From the NCBI GenBank assembly GCA_944376295.1, contig CALWCE010000005.1, forward strand, positions 62,001-126,000: a DNA stretch of 64,000 bases. The letters run 5' to 3'. The notes beneath the pieces are model-generated. The model did not search any database and had not been told where the DNA came from. It worked only from the letters and a program-made list of their open reading frames with translations. The DNA comes from an uncultured Clostridia bacterium (GTDB taxonomy: Bacteria; Bacillota; Clostridia; Christensenellales; Borkfalkiaceae). The position numbers were made by a program, and so were the translations under genes. Shown piece by piece: positions 35,305 to 45,100 of this stretch; within the stretch, counting starts at the first letter, position 1; each line of letters opens with the position of its first letter.

Positions 35305-36852
35305 TTATTTCATCAAAATGACGGCTGCGCTGCACGCGGACATGGTCTTGTTTTTGGGAGCCGCTCCGACGCTCCAAAGGATCTCCCCGTCCAGCGGGAA
35401 CGGAACGCTCACCGATCTGTTCGCGGGATTGAGAGCTACGACGATGCGCTCCCCCTGTGCTTGCCTCTCGTAGATGAAGGGATAAGTTTGTTTTTCGGCG
35501 AACAGCGGCTTGAAATCTCCGAAGGACTGAAGCGCTTTGTGGGTATTGCGCACCCGTAGCAGTGCTTTTACGGCGTGCCAGAGGGAATCGTCATCGGTAG
35601 CCTGTTCCGAGACGGTGGGCGCATCCGGGCTCTTGTCGAACGGAATGTAGGAGGTCGCGGAGGCGGTAAATCCGAACCCGTATCCCCCTTTCCACTGCAT
35701 CGGGGAACGGGAGCCTGTACGGTGATACCCGCCCTCCACCGAGGTAAGTCCTTCGAGATAGCGCATCCCGATCTCATCTCCGTAATAGAGGAAGGGCGCG
35801 CCCGGCATGGTCAGAAGAAATGCAAAACAGATCTTCAGATCGAGCATATCGCGCCCGCGCGAGAGTCGGGGCATGTCGTGATTACCGGAAGGGATGCAGA
35901 TGAGCCCTTTCCCTCCCGTGGAAGCAAGCGCGGGAAGATAGGTATCGAGAAAGAGCGTGATATCTCCTTTCCCCTCTTTGGAGAAGAAGGGATGTTCGCT
36001 TCGGAAGAGCGAGGTATAGGCGGGCGGTCCGAAATGCAGCATGAAGTCCATATGAAATCCGCCTGCGATAGATTCCTTGGGAACGCCCCACTCGGACACC
36101 ATCGCGCAGTGCGGATATTCCTGGTCGAGAAAGGCGCGGAAATCTTGCCAGAGACGGATATTTTCGGGGCGGCCTTCGTCGTCATCTTTGACGAGCTTCA
36201 GCGCCATATCCACGCGGAATCCGTCTGTGCCGAGGTCGAGCCAGAAGCGCATGACGTCCTTGATCGCTTCCCGCGTTTTTAGTGCGGCGGGAGAGTCGGG
36301 AGGCATCATCCATGGTGCAGTCGGATGAGCGAAACCGTAATTGAGCGCGGGCTGATGGGAAAAATAGTTCGCAAGAGCGATCCCGTTTCGGTCATACATT
36401 CCCCGAAGGTACGCGGTGTTCTGCGGAACGGTCCAGGTATTGTCCGTCCAGAGATAACGATCGGTATATTCGTTGTGCTCCGGTTTTGCGGACTCCTTGA
36501 ACCACGGATGATCGATGGAGGTATGCCCGGGAACGAGGTCGATGAGAACGTGCATGCCCCGCTTGTGCGCTTCGTCAAAGAAACGCTTTGCATCCTCATT
36601 GGTGCCGTAGCGCGGGGCGACCTTTTTGTAGTTTCTTACATCGTATCCCGCATCGCCGAAGGGAGAATCGTACCAGGGATTCACCCAGACGGCGTTGCAG
36701 CCCAGGTCTTTGATATAGTCGAGGCGGTCGATCATGCCCGGGATATCGCCGATGCCGTCGCCGTCGGAATCTTGAAAAGATTGCGGATAGATCTCGTAAA
36801 ATACGGCATCCTCAAGCCATGCGGGAAGCCGTCCGGCTGTGTTTTTCATCAT
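35305..36852 (-). CDS. GH13 alpha-glucosidase/amylase-family enzyme
   Basis: A 515-residue cytosolic (no signal peptide) alpha-amylase-superfamily enzyme. The barrel begins FYEIYPQSFQDSDGDGIGDI. The nucleophile is Asp215 (DGFRVDMA), the acid/base Glu254 (VSEWG) and the third acid Asp326 (SGNHDMPR). FLYYGDEIGM follows; the last ~90 residues form the usual C-terminal beta domain. It resembles oligosaccharide alpha-glucosidases and trehalose-synthase-like members. The exact bond is undetermined. Two possible starts (ATG ATG at 36852/36849). Confidence 0.88.
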   Translation of the reverse strand: MMKNTAGRLPAWLEDAVFYEIYPQSFQDSDGDGIGDIPGMIDRLDYIKDLGCNAVWVNPWYDSPFGDAGYDVRNYKKVAPRYGTNEDAKRFFDEAHKRGMHVLIDLVPGHTSIDHPWFKESAKPEHNEYTDRYLWTDNTWTVPQNTAYLRGMYDRNGIALANYFSHQPALNYGFAHPTAPWMMPPDSPAALKTREAIKDVMRFWLDLGTDGFRVDMALKLVKDDDEGRPENIRLWQDFRAFLDQEYPHCAMVSEWGVPKESIAGGFHMDFMLHFGPPAYTSLFRSEHPFFSKEGKGDITLFLDTYLPALASTGGKGLICIPSGNHDMPRLSRGRDMLDLKICFAFLLTMPGAPFLYYGDEIGMRYLEGLTSVEGGYHRTGSRSPMQWKGGYGFGFTASATSYIPFDKSPDAPTVSEQATDDDSLWHAVKALLRVRNTHKALQSFGDFKPLFAEKQTYPFIYERQAQGERIVVALNPANRSVSVPFPLDGEILWSVGAAPKNKTMSACSAAVILMK

Positions 36853-36893
36853 TTGTTACCTAAAGCAATATATTTTTTGGATCTGTTTCGCGT

Positions 36894-37556
36894 TCAATCC
36901 TCGTCGCAGCGTTCGATGGAACGGATGAACGGGTGTTCCGTCATGATCTGAGAGAGCTTCTGCGAAGAATATTCTTTATCCGTGTTGAGGGTCGCGTGAT
37001 AGACGGTCTCGCCCCCTTTCCGTTCGATGACGAGGCGGTTGAAGCGGTCCGTCTGAAAAAGTTCCTTGATCGTATCGTTCTCGGTGCCGCTGCTCGTAAA
37101 GCAGATCTTCACCTGAAAGTATTTCTTCGTCTGAAAGAACTTGCATTTGATATGAAACAGGCACTGCACCCCGATGAGAATGACCGTGGCGCCCGCCGCG
37201 ACGAGGTACAGCCCCGCGCCCGCCGCCATCCCGACGCCTGCCGTCGCCCACACGCCCGCAGCCGTCGTGAGCCCGTGGATCTCGTGCTTGCGGTAGATGA
37301 TGATGCCCGCGCCTAAAAAGCCGATGCCCGAGACGATCTGCGCCGCCACGCGGGAGGCGTCGTACTCCATGATGTCGGCAAACCCGTATTTGGAGACGAC
37401 CATGATGAGCGCCGAGCCCGCGCAGACGATGGTATGCGTGCGGATGCCCGCCTCTTTATAGCGCAGTTTGCGTTCATACCCGATGGCAAACCCCAAAAGG
37501 ACCGCAAGCAGGATGTTCAAAAGAGAATGCAGTTCTCCCCAAAGTTGTTCTGTCAT
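36894..37556 (-). CDS. MgtC/SapB family membrane protein (copy 1)
   Basis: A 220-residue protein with four to five N-terminal membrane helices and a C-terminal ACT-like cytosolic domain from about residue 145. Family signatures: AIGYERKLRYKEAGIRTHTIVCAGSALIMVVS and VSGIGFLGAGIIIYRKHEIHGLTTAAGVWATAGVGMAAG. MgtC proteins modulate P-type ATPase or ATP synthase activity in low Mg rather than transporting Mg themselves. A gene of this type inside a glycan operon is odd. A close paralogue lies at 61218-61868. It starts 12 bp after the GH36 gene. Confidence 0.9.
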   Translation of the reverse strand: MTEQLWGELHSLLNILLAVLLGFAIGYERKLRYKEAGIRTHTIVCAGSALIMVVSKYGFADIMEYDASRVAAQIVSGIGFLGAGIIIYRKHEIHGLTTAAGVWATAGVGMAAGAGLYLVAAGATVILIGVQCLFHIKCKFFQTKKYFQVKICFTSSGTENDTIKELFQTDRFNRLVIERKGGETVYHATLNTDKEYSSQKLSQIMTEHPFIRSIERCDED

Positions 37557-37568
37557 TATATATCATTG

Positions 37569-39587
37569 TTATGATGAGAGGCGGGCTTCTATGATGAGCG
37601 ACGCCATCTCGTCCGTTTCGACCCGGATGGCGGCGGGCTGTATCGTGAGGGCTGCGGAACTTTCTTTTGGATAGGCGATCGCGGCTTCTCTGACCGTGTG
37701 GCCCTCAAGCGGAATATCCAGCTTCCCGCCCCGGAAATTCCAGACGGCGAGCAGCATTTTGTTGCCGTCCGTCAGCCCGAGCGCCGTATATTTCATGCCG
37801 AATTTTGCAAATCCGAACGGGAGGAAGGGAACGGCGGAGCTTCGGAACGTATTTTGCGATTTGGAAAAGGCGATCCCCTCTTTGACCCACTCCCACTGCT
37901 TTTTTGTCAGTTTACGCAGATCGGAGGCAAGATGCACCCTGCCGAGGGCGGCGTTGACCATGTTCATGATGACTTCGCTGTCCGTCGGCCGCCCTGTCGG
38001 ATCGCAGTAGCGGCTGTCAACGACGGGATAGCTCCATATTCCCGTCTGCTCGGGAAGGGCGGCGGAAAAAATATTCGTCACGATGTATGGCAGTTTGTCG
38101 TAGAGGACCTGATCGGAAGCGGAGATGACAGAACTTGTACGGATGCTCTTCCAATCCATGCGCATCCCGCCGCTCGCACAGCTTTCAAAGATGACGGAAG
38201 GATGCTGTTCCCGTTCTCCCTGCAGCCAGCTCCAAAACGCTTGCGTGGTCTGCTCAAGCCCCTCTCCGGGCGAATCGCTGTTTACTTCCGTTCCGACGCC
38301 GCAATCCTGATTGCAGTCGATCTTGATATATTGCGCGCCGTATTCGTTGATCATCCGATCGATGGCTTCGCTCATGTTTCGGCGGACTTCCGGGTGCCTA
38401 TAGTCCAAAAAGTACCGTCCTGCGACAAGGACGCGCTCCCCGTTTGTGCGGATATAGGCATCCTCGGGGTATTCGACGCCGCTCAGGGAGCCGACGACCT
38501 CGGGTTCGATCCAGAGCCCTGCCTTCATGCCGAGGGAACGGATGTGATCGGTGGCAGCCTTCACGCCGTGCGGGAAACGGATATGGCTCTCCTTCCATGC
38601 GCCGACATAGGGATAGATCTTGTTTCCGTCGGCTTCGTCGTGCCAACCGCAGTCGATGACATAGACGTCTGCTCCGCATTCGGCGGCGGCTTCTGCCATC
38701 TTTTTTGTGCGTTCCTCTTCGGGAGAATCCCACGAAAGGTGCATATATTCATTGAAGATGACAGGAAGATCGCTGTCTGCTCTTCCGAACGAGGCTGTAG
38801 CCCTGCGATAGAGCGTCATCTTTTGCAGGACTTCGTTGAGGCTTTCCCCCAGCGCCAAGGCGGCTTTGGGGGAGACATAATTTTGTTTGGGGGCGAGCCG
38901 TTTCTTCCATCCGTTCGAGGCGAAGTTCCCGCCGCTGACGGACAGATAGAGTTTGTATCCGACCCCCTCCCCGATCTCCCAATACCAGCTTCCGTTCGAC
39001 TCGATCTGAAACATCAGAAAGAGCCCTCGCTCGGCGTCTTCGAGGATGGACTCGGGAAGTTCTTCCTTGCTCGGCCAACTTCCCGTATTTGAGCCGCAGA
39101 TGCGTTTGAAGGTGCGGTGTCCGCACTCAAAGAGTCCCGCATCCGAAAGAGAGATGCGGCGGGGCTGACATTCACAGTGATGACTGTTGAAAAAGCGATA
39201 GAAACAGGTATTTTCCCGCGAGGCGAGAGAAAGTCCTGAAAGATCGAGGATCGAGACCCCTTCAAGGACGATCTCGCGGGAAGAGATATTCGTGACAACG
39301 GCAGATACGCCGATCCCCGCTCCTTCGTATTTGAAGGTAGTCTCGGTACGGCAGAGATCGTTCTCCTGCACGATTGTGAGCGTATCTTTCCCGCGGACCG
39401 CCCGCACAAAGCGCAGGACTCCCCCATTGCCCGCAAGCGGTTGTTTTGCGGGAGACGGAGAGGCGATATCCTGCCCTGCAATACGGACCGCGGTGACGGG
39501 AATGGCGCAGTCGGGGGCTTGGAATGCTCCTGCGGACAGGATACCGTTTTGCTCGGAAAAATGCAGGCTGTAGAAATCAAATTCCAT
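37569..39587 (-). CDS. Alpha-galactosidase, GH36
   Basis: A 672-residue retaining enzyme that removes terminal alpha-galactose, cytosolic (no signal peptide). An N-terminal beta-supersandwich domain (about 1-300) precedes the barrel. VYVIDCGWHDEADGN, the nucleophile Asp424 in YIKIDCNQDC, the FESCASGGMRMDW motif and the acid/base Asp492 in ISASDQ are seen. A C-terminal beta domain closes it. GH36 also contains alpha-N-acetylgalactosaminidases, so GalNAc removal is possible. It lies 3 bp behind the cytosolic DUF4091 gene. Confidence 0.92.
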   Translation of the reverse strand: MEFDFYSLHFSEQNGILSAGAFQAPDCAIPVTAVRIAGQDIASPSPAKQPLAGNGGVLRFVRAVRGKDTLTIVQENDLCRTETTFKYEGAGIGVSAVVTNISSREIVLEGVSILDLSGLSLASRENTCFYRFFNSHHCECQPRRISLSDAGLFECGHRTFKRICGSNTGSWPSKEELPESILEDAERGLFLMFQIESNGSWYWEIGEGVGYKLYLSVSGGNFASNGWKKRLAPKQNYVSPKAALALGESLNEVLQKMTLYRRATASFGRADSDLPVIFNEYMHLSWDSPEEERTKKMAEAAAECGADVYVIDCGWHDEADGNKIYPYVGAWKESHIRFPHGVKAATDHIRSLGMKAGLWIEPEVVGSLSGVEYPEDAYIRTNGERVLVAGRYFLDYRHPEVRRNMSEAIDRMINEYGAQYIKIDCNQDCGVGTEVNSDSPGEGLEQTTQAFWSWLQGEREQHPSVIFESCASGGMRMDWKSIRTSSVISASDQVLYDKLPYIVTNIFSAALPEQTGIWSYPVVDSRYCDPTGRPTDSEVIMNMVNAALGRVHLASDLRKLTKKQWEWVKEGIAFSKSQNTFRSSAVPFLPFGFAKFGMKYTALGLTDGNKMLLAVWNFRGGKLDIPLEGHTVREAAIAYPKESSAALTIQPAAIRVETDEMASLIIEARLSS

Positions 39588-39590
39588 CGT

Positions 39591-41201
39591 TTATTCCTCT
39601 GTGCTGCACAAGAGACGGCATACTTCGTCATGCAGACGAAGAAGCGAAAGTCCGTCGTGCGGATAGGTGAAAAAGTCCAGATAGCCGAATCGATCCAAAA
39701 GATCTGTGACAAACGCGCGCCCCTTTCGCTGTTCGAGCGTTTTCAGGAGCCGGTAGTCCTGCAGACCGTCGGCAAATACCTTCAGGCGAAGGGAAGCAAG
39801 CGCTTCTTCTTTACCCGGATAGACAAGAAAGGCATCCCCTGCCTGGAAGCGCCCGCCGCCGTCCGTTTCATAGAACGGGTCAAGCGTTCGGAGCGACAGG
39901 TAGGTGTTATAGAAATTATAGCCCCAATGCAGGAATCCTTTTGCCCGTGAACGATAGAGCATGATGCCGAGGACGCGGTTGCGCTCGGACGGCGTAGAGA
40001 AAAAGCAGTTCGGTTCAAAGTGTCTGTCCTGTCCCGTGCAGTAGTAGACCATGATATCCGTCTTGCTCTCAAGAAAGGGCGTGACGGCGTCGATCGCCAC
40101 GACGGGCAAATCGATCCCGATCGTGCGGTAAGCAAAGTCGCTGAGCGCGTCCATCACGCGGCAGCCGGGCAAGATCTCCTTGATGAGCCGCAAATGTCGG
40201 CGATAGCGTTCGAGATGCTCGCCGTTGGGTTCATCGGAAAGATGATATAATATCTTGCCCCCAAGGCCAAGTTCGTGCAGATGGGCGTCCAGTGCGGGAA
40301 GAAAGGCGCGAAGGAAGGTCTCGTATTCCTCCGAGCAGGCGTCTGTCTTATAGCTGAAGCGAAGGCGCGTCCTTCCGTGTTCCTTTACCCGGATATCGGG
40401 GCAGGCTTTTGCCCCCCACTGCGAGAAGAGATGACAGATCTCGAAATATTTTATCCCCGCACGTTGGGCGGCATGGACAAAGCGGTCAAGTTCGCTGAAA
40501 TCAAAGCGGTACTCCCCTTCGTCAAAGACGATCCCGACGAGCTGGACATTAGTCCGGTGGTGACCGACCGCCGTATCGAGGGGCGGCGTGAAGACGGGAA
40601 CGAGGACGGTGTTCATGCCGTGTTCGGCAGCCCGTTCCAGAAAGCGCTCCACAAGGAAGAAGTATTTTTCGCTTGTCTTGGAGACGCCGTACCGATCGGC
40701 GATGCAGTCGCAGTGCAGCCAGTTCGTGACGATGAGATCGCTCTCCTCCGCCCGTACGGGAAAGACGGTCATCTCGAACTGCGCTCTTGCAATGACCTCT
40801 TCCCCGCTCACTGCCTCAAAGGCGATCGTATGCGTTCCGGGTCCGAGCTTCCCGCAGTCGATCTCCACAAGGACGGGGCAGGCGGTCTCGGGCCGAAGAA
40901 AGAGATCGGTCGCAGAGAAGGACCGCAGCAGATCGGGATAGAGCCCCGTCTTTCCGACCGTGTAGTCGTCTGCGCCGGGGAGTGTGGTCAGAAGAGCCGC
41001 GATATAGTCCTCTGCGTAGAAGCGGACTGCGTCGTTTGCGGAACAGCGCAGTCTGATCTCCCGCCGCATCTCCGATGAAAGGAGAAAAAGCTGCATCCGG
41101 TAGGTCTCCGAAGCGATCGCTGCGGCGCTCTTGAGCGGGCGCACCGATCTCGTATCGGGGAAGATCTTAACGAGGCTGTCCGTGCAGGTAAATGCGATCA
41201 T
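39591..41201 (-). CDS. DUF4091 protein, cytosolic, putative glycoside hydrolase
   Basis: A 536-residue protein without a signal peptide. An N-terminal beta-sandwich (about 1-150) is followed by a TIM-barrel-like region (NWLHCDCIADRYG, ILYHLSDEPNGEHL, DIMVYYCTGQ) and the DUF4091 core (GFLHWGYNFYN ... DGLQDYRLLKTLE). Conserved acidic residues sit in SDEP. Members of this family are predicted glycosidases with few characterised examples. The ATG at 41201 overlaps the upstream stop as TGATG. It is the cytosolic counterpart of the secreted DUF4091 protein encoded 8 kb upstream in the same run. Confidence 0.8.
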   Translation of the reverse strand: MIAFTCTDSLVKIFPDTRSVRPLKSAAAIASETYRMQLFLLSSEMRREIRLRCSANDAVRFYAEDYIAALLTTLPGADDYTVGKTGLYPDLLRSFSATDLFLRPETACPVLVEIDCGKLGPGTHTIAFEAVSGEEVIARAQFEMTVFPVRAEESDLIVTNWLHCDCIADRYGVSKTSEKYFFLVERFLERAAEHGMNTVLVPVFTPPLDTAVGHHRTNVQLVGIVFDEGEYRFDFSELDRFVHAAQRAGIKYFEICHLFSQWGAKACPDIRVKEHGRTRLRFSYKTDACSEEYETFLRAFLPALDAHLHELGLGGKILYHLSDEPNGEHLERYRRHLRLIKEILPGCRVMDALSDFAYRTIGIDLPVVAIDAVTPFLESKTDIMVYYCTGQDRHFEPNCFFSTPSERNRVLGIMLYRSRAKGFLHWGYNFYNTYLSLRTLDPFYETDGGGRFQAGDAFLVYPGKEEALASLRLKVFADGLQDYRLLKTLEQRKGRAFVTDLLDRFGYLDFFTYPHDGLSLLRLHDEVCRLLCSTEE

Positions 41202-42037
41202 CAAAGTTCCACTTCCAATCCGTCGTAGGCGGGCATGATGCCGTGCGGCAGCAGGAGGCTTTCGAGGCGTTCCTGCATGGGGTTGCCGTTGTGGGAGAAA
41301 TGGTTGGCAAAAAGCTTGGTCTTCTCGTCAATGTTCCCGTTTTCGCGGAAGCGCTTCAAGACGCGCACGTCGCCGTCGATGCCCAAATGCGTTCCCTCGT
41401 CGGAGACGGGGTTCTCCACCATCGTGCAGTCGAGGCTGACCATATCGAAATAGATCTGCTCCTTTTTGAGATAGTCGAATACTTCCTCATAGAGCATCCC
41501 CGTATCGTTGCCGTAGAGGATGGTCTTTCCGCCCTTTCGGATGACGAAGATAAAGCAGTTCTCGTTATCGTCGTGCCGTGCGGGGAGCGGGATGACGGTG
41601 TAATCGCCCGCTCTGACGGGCTGAAATGCCTTCAGAAGCTCGAACGTGTAGCCGTCCTTGATCTTGCCGATGGTGATGCCGTGCGCCCAGTCATACACCT
41701 TCTTGACTGCCTCGTTGCCGTAGACGGTGACGAGCGGTTCGCGGATGTTGTGCGCAAACGCGAGGCCGCGCATGGTGGCGTCCTCCGGGGCAAGGTGATC
41801 GAGGTGGGAGTGTGTGACAAAGATGTATTTGACGGTGTCCATGCGCAGGCGGTACTGCATGGCATGGACGAAGGTGTCGGAGGGATAGTCGATGAGAAAG
41901 TCCTCGTCGATCATCGCCTGGGAACGGGTGCGGAGATTTCTTCCGCCCTCTTTTCTGGCTGCTTCGCAATAAGCGCAGCCGCAGTACATGGCGGGAAACC
42001 CTTCCGCCGCAGCTGTTCCTAAAAACTTGAATTTCAT
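41201..42037 (-). CDS. Metallo-beta-lactamase-fold hydrolase, PhnP-like
   Basis: A 278-residue cytosolic metallohydrolase. The N-terminus MKFKFLGTAAAEGFPAMYCGC has the Cys pair seen in PhnP-type phosphodiesterases. FVTHSHLDHL is the metal motif (about residues 77-86); the later ligands are in ARHDDNEN, YGNDTGM and LFANHFSHNG. PhnP cleaves cyclic ribose phosphate esters; here the glycan neighbourhood suggests a sugar-phosphate diester or a lactone, which is speculation. The ATG at 42037 gives the natural start; the frame is open 11 codons upstream. Confidence 0.8.
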   Translation of the reverse strand: MKFKFLGTAAAEGFPAMYCGCAYCEAARKEGGRNLRTRSQAMIDEDFLIDYPSDTFVHAMQYRLRMDTVKYIFVTHSHLDHLAPEDATMRGLAFAHNIREPLVTVYGNEAVKKVYDWAHGITIGKIKDGYTFELLKAFQPVRAGDYTVIPLPARHDDNENCFIFVIRKGGKTILYGNDTGMLYEEVFDYLKKEQIYFDMVSLDCTMVENPVSDEGTHLGIDGDVRVLKRFRENGNIDEKTKLFANHFSHNGNPMQERLESLLLPHGIMPAYDGLEVEL

Positions 42038-42059
42038 GTTGCTGCCTCGCTTTGGGCGT

Positions 42060-42081
42060 CCGCGCGGCAAATGCCGCGCGG
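42060..42081 (-). other. GC-rich hairpin inside the glycan operon
   Basis: A 10-bp perfect stem CCGCGCGGCA/TGCCGCGCGG with a 2-nt loop in the 70-bp gap between the repeat lipoprotein and the metallohydrolase genes. No T-run follows. It could protect or separate mRNA segments. Confidence 0.6.
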
Positions 42082-42107
42082 AAAAGCCGATGTTTTGTTA
42101 TGAATGC

Positions 42108-45100
42108 TTAATTCAGAGTGAATACATAGTCCGTTTCACTGCTGCCCGCTGTGTTGGTGAAGAAGATGTTGCCGATTCGGACTTCGGAAATACCCGGGAA
42201 GTGCGCGTGACCCGCGTTGTCAAACATACATTCCATAAAATACCCGGAACCGCCCGAAGGAGTACCAAAGTATTTTTCGATGGGAAGATACACGGTGATC
42301 CACTCATTGGTCGTTAATCTGTTCCCGGAACCTGTGTTTGCAGTACAGCCGCCATCTAAGAAAAACCAGGATATCGTCTTGTCCGCTTCGCCGACATAGT
42401 ACAATTCTACCGCAATATAGTCATACAGATCGTGTGCATTGAAAGATGCAAGCGGCTTCACCTTAAGATTGCACCAATTCGTTGTCAGCGTATTTTCCCC
42501 TGCCGTCCAGCTCAGGTATGCACGCTCGGAATCTGTTGCAGCGACATAGGAAAGTTGTGTGCCGTAGTCCGATCCGAACACGTCTGCCACAGAATCTGCG
42601 CCGAGCGATCCCATGTCGACAAACATTCCGTCGGGAATTTCATTCTCCGTCACGGGGACGAACCCTTTCAGACGGACTTCCTGAACGTTATCGAAATTCC
42701 AGTTTCCCGCCGTCCCGAACTTCGTCTGGATCAGGCTGTGTTGTCCGCGCAGGACCTCATCCGTCAGATATTCTACAGGGATGTAAACCGTGTACCAACT
42801 GTTTCTCGGTATATTGTCGGCTCCGGTTTTCACAGATGTAGAACCGATTTGGAATTTCTGATTACAGAAAAATCCTGTTGGATCGGCACTGCCTGTTGTC
42901 TGATAATAAACGTCCAACTTGAGATATGCGACTCCTGCGTTCTTCAACGCCTGTTGTGTCGTTTGGAAATTAACTCCAAGCGTTGGCCATGCGCCGGAAG
43001 AGGAGCTATTGACATCCGTCCAAACCAAATATTTTCCTTCCTCATTGTAAGAAACTTTAGTCGATTTCCCAGCATCGGTAATATAAGTACTCACATCGGC
43101 AAGGACGTCGTTGTTGCGGAGGTCAAGGAGGACTTCTTCGGGTTTCTCTGCCCTTCCGATCGTGACGGTAAACACCTTTTTGAGCGCGCCCTCATAGGTG
43201 TAGGTGATGGTGAGCGTGCCGCTCGAGGAAGGCGTGAACGTGCTTGAGACTTCTGTCTCCGTGCCATATGTCGGTTTGAAGACAGCCGTGCAGTTCGCGG
43301 TATTATCGGTCGGCTCGCCGTTTTCCTTGATCTGCGCGTGAGGGATCGTAAATTCTTCCAAAGCCGTGCCGTTTGTCGGAAGTATGGGCGTCACGATCTG
43401 GATGCTGCTCTCGACGGTGAAACTGCCCGTGATCTTGCCCGTGTAGCGGGGATCGCTCGTCGTGATCTCAAAGGTATAGACGCCGACGGGAAGGTCTGCG
43501 GCGATCGTGCTTCCGCTGACGGTGCAGGTCTGCTCGATTTGGTTTGCGTCTTTGATGACGGCGGAGATGTTTGTTGCATCCTCATTGACGATGATCTCGA
43601 TCCTGGTCGTGCCTCCTTCGGCGGCATACAGCCCTTCGGGGACAGTCGCATCGTCAAGCTCGTACAGCGCCACGATCGCCCCGAGGCGTACTTCGGTCAC
43701 GCCTGCATGATTTCCGCTAGACGGATTATTGAAGTTGACGGGGAATAATGTTTTACTTCCGATCAGATTGAAGAATGTCTTCGCGTCAACGGTAACGTTT
43801 GCCCAGGTATTGCCGGGGAAGGTGCGAAGCAGCGGATCGGTATCTCCCGTGGAGCCGCCCAAAATACCGATCTTGACCGTTTTGGATGTCGTCACGAAAT
43901 ATACACGGAAGGAAATGACGTCATACTCTGCAAACGCGCTCACATCGTCAATGTAAAGTTTGAGGTCGGACCATACGTTCGCTCCGGAGGCAGGTTGGAT
44001 GGAGATATAATTCCCTTTCGGATCGGCAACGGCTGTATGGAGACTTCCGTTCGTCGAGGTGAAGTTGTCTGCCGTCGCCGTGGAGGCGTCGAAGATGACG
44101 TTGTCCTTAGGCTTTGCGGGGGCGATCTCGACCGTCAGGGTCTTGGGAACGGCGCCCTCATAGGAATAGACGATCGTCAGCGTGCCTGCCGTGATCGGCG
44201 TGAACGTGCTTTGCGAAATGACTTCTTCTGCCTTGCCGTTGAGGCTCTGCACAAAGGTCGCCGTGAAAGTCGCCTTTTCGGTCTGCGTCTCGCCGTCGAC
44301 CGTGACCGACGCTTCGGGGATGATATATTCCTCTCCCGCAACGCCGTCTTCTGCCTCGGGCAGAATAATTTGGACCTTGCTCTCGACTGCAAATGTTCCC
44401 TCGATCTTGCCGGTATAGGCGGGATCGGCAGTTGTGATCTCATAGGTGTAGATGCCTGCGGGAAGCTGCAACGTCAGCGTGCCGTTTGCCGCCGAATGCG
44501 ATGTCGTGCCGCCCTGTTCATCTGTGATCTTGACGGTGATATCCGATGCCTCTTCGCCGATCGTGAAGGTGACGCCTGCATTTTCTCCGAGATCGACGGT
44601 GCCTCTGACGGAGACTTCTGCTTCGTCAAAGGAATGCAGCGCCACGATCTCCCCGAGACGGAATTCCGTCATGTTGGGGAAGTTTACGGCACCCGCTTCC
44701 CCGAATTGCAGCGGGAACAGGCGTTTCGGTCCGCTTCCGCTCATGTGTTCCATGAATACGTCGCGGTCTATGACGATGAGATGCCACTCATTCGGCGTGT
44801 AAGTCGCCTTGAGTTCTGCATTGTTGAAGGGCGTCAGATTGACATTCCCTTCGGCTGCGGCATACACCCAGATCCCGATCTTATCATGATCGGAGTAGGC
44901 ATCCGCCGAAAGACCGAGTGCGAGATACATATCTTCCCAACCCGTTTTGGAGGGAAGCGTCACTGCAAAGTAAGAGCCACTGTAGACGGGATCGTCGCTC
45001 ATCTTGGCTTCGAGGCGATACAGCCTGCCGTTCTGCGAGGTGAGTTCATCGTTCCACATCGCAGGCGAATAGACGGTATTGCCGCTCGCGCCTGCGGGAC

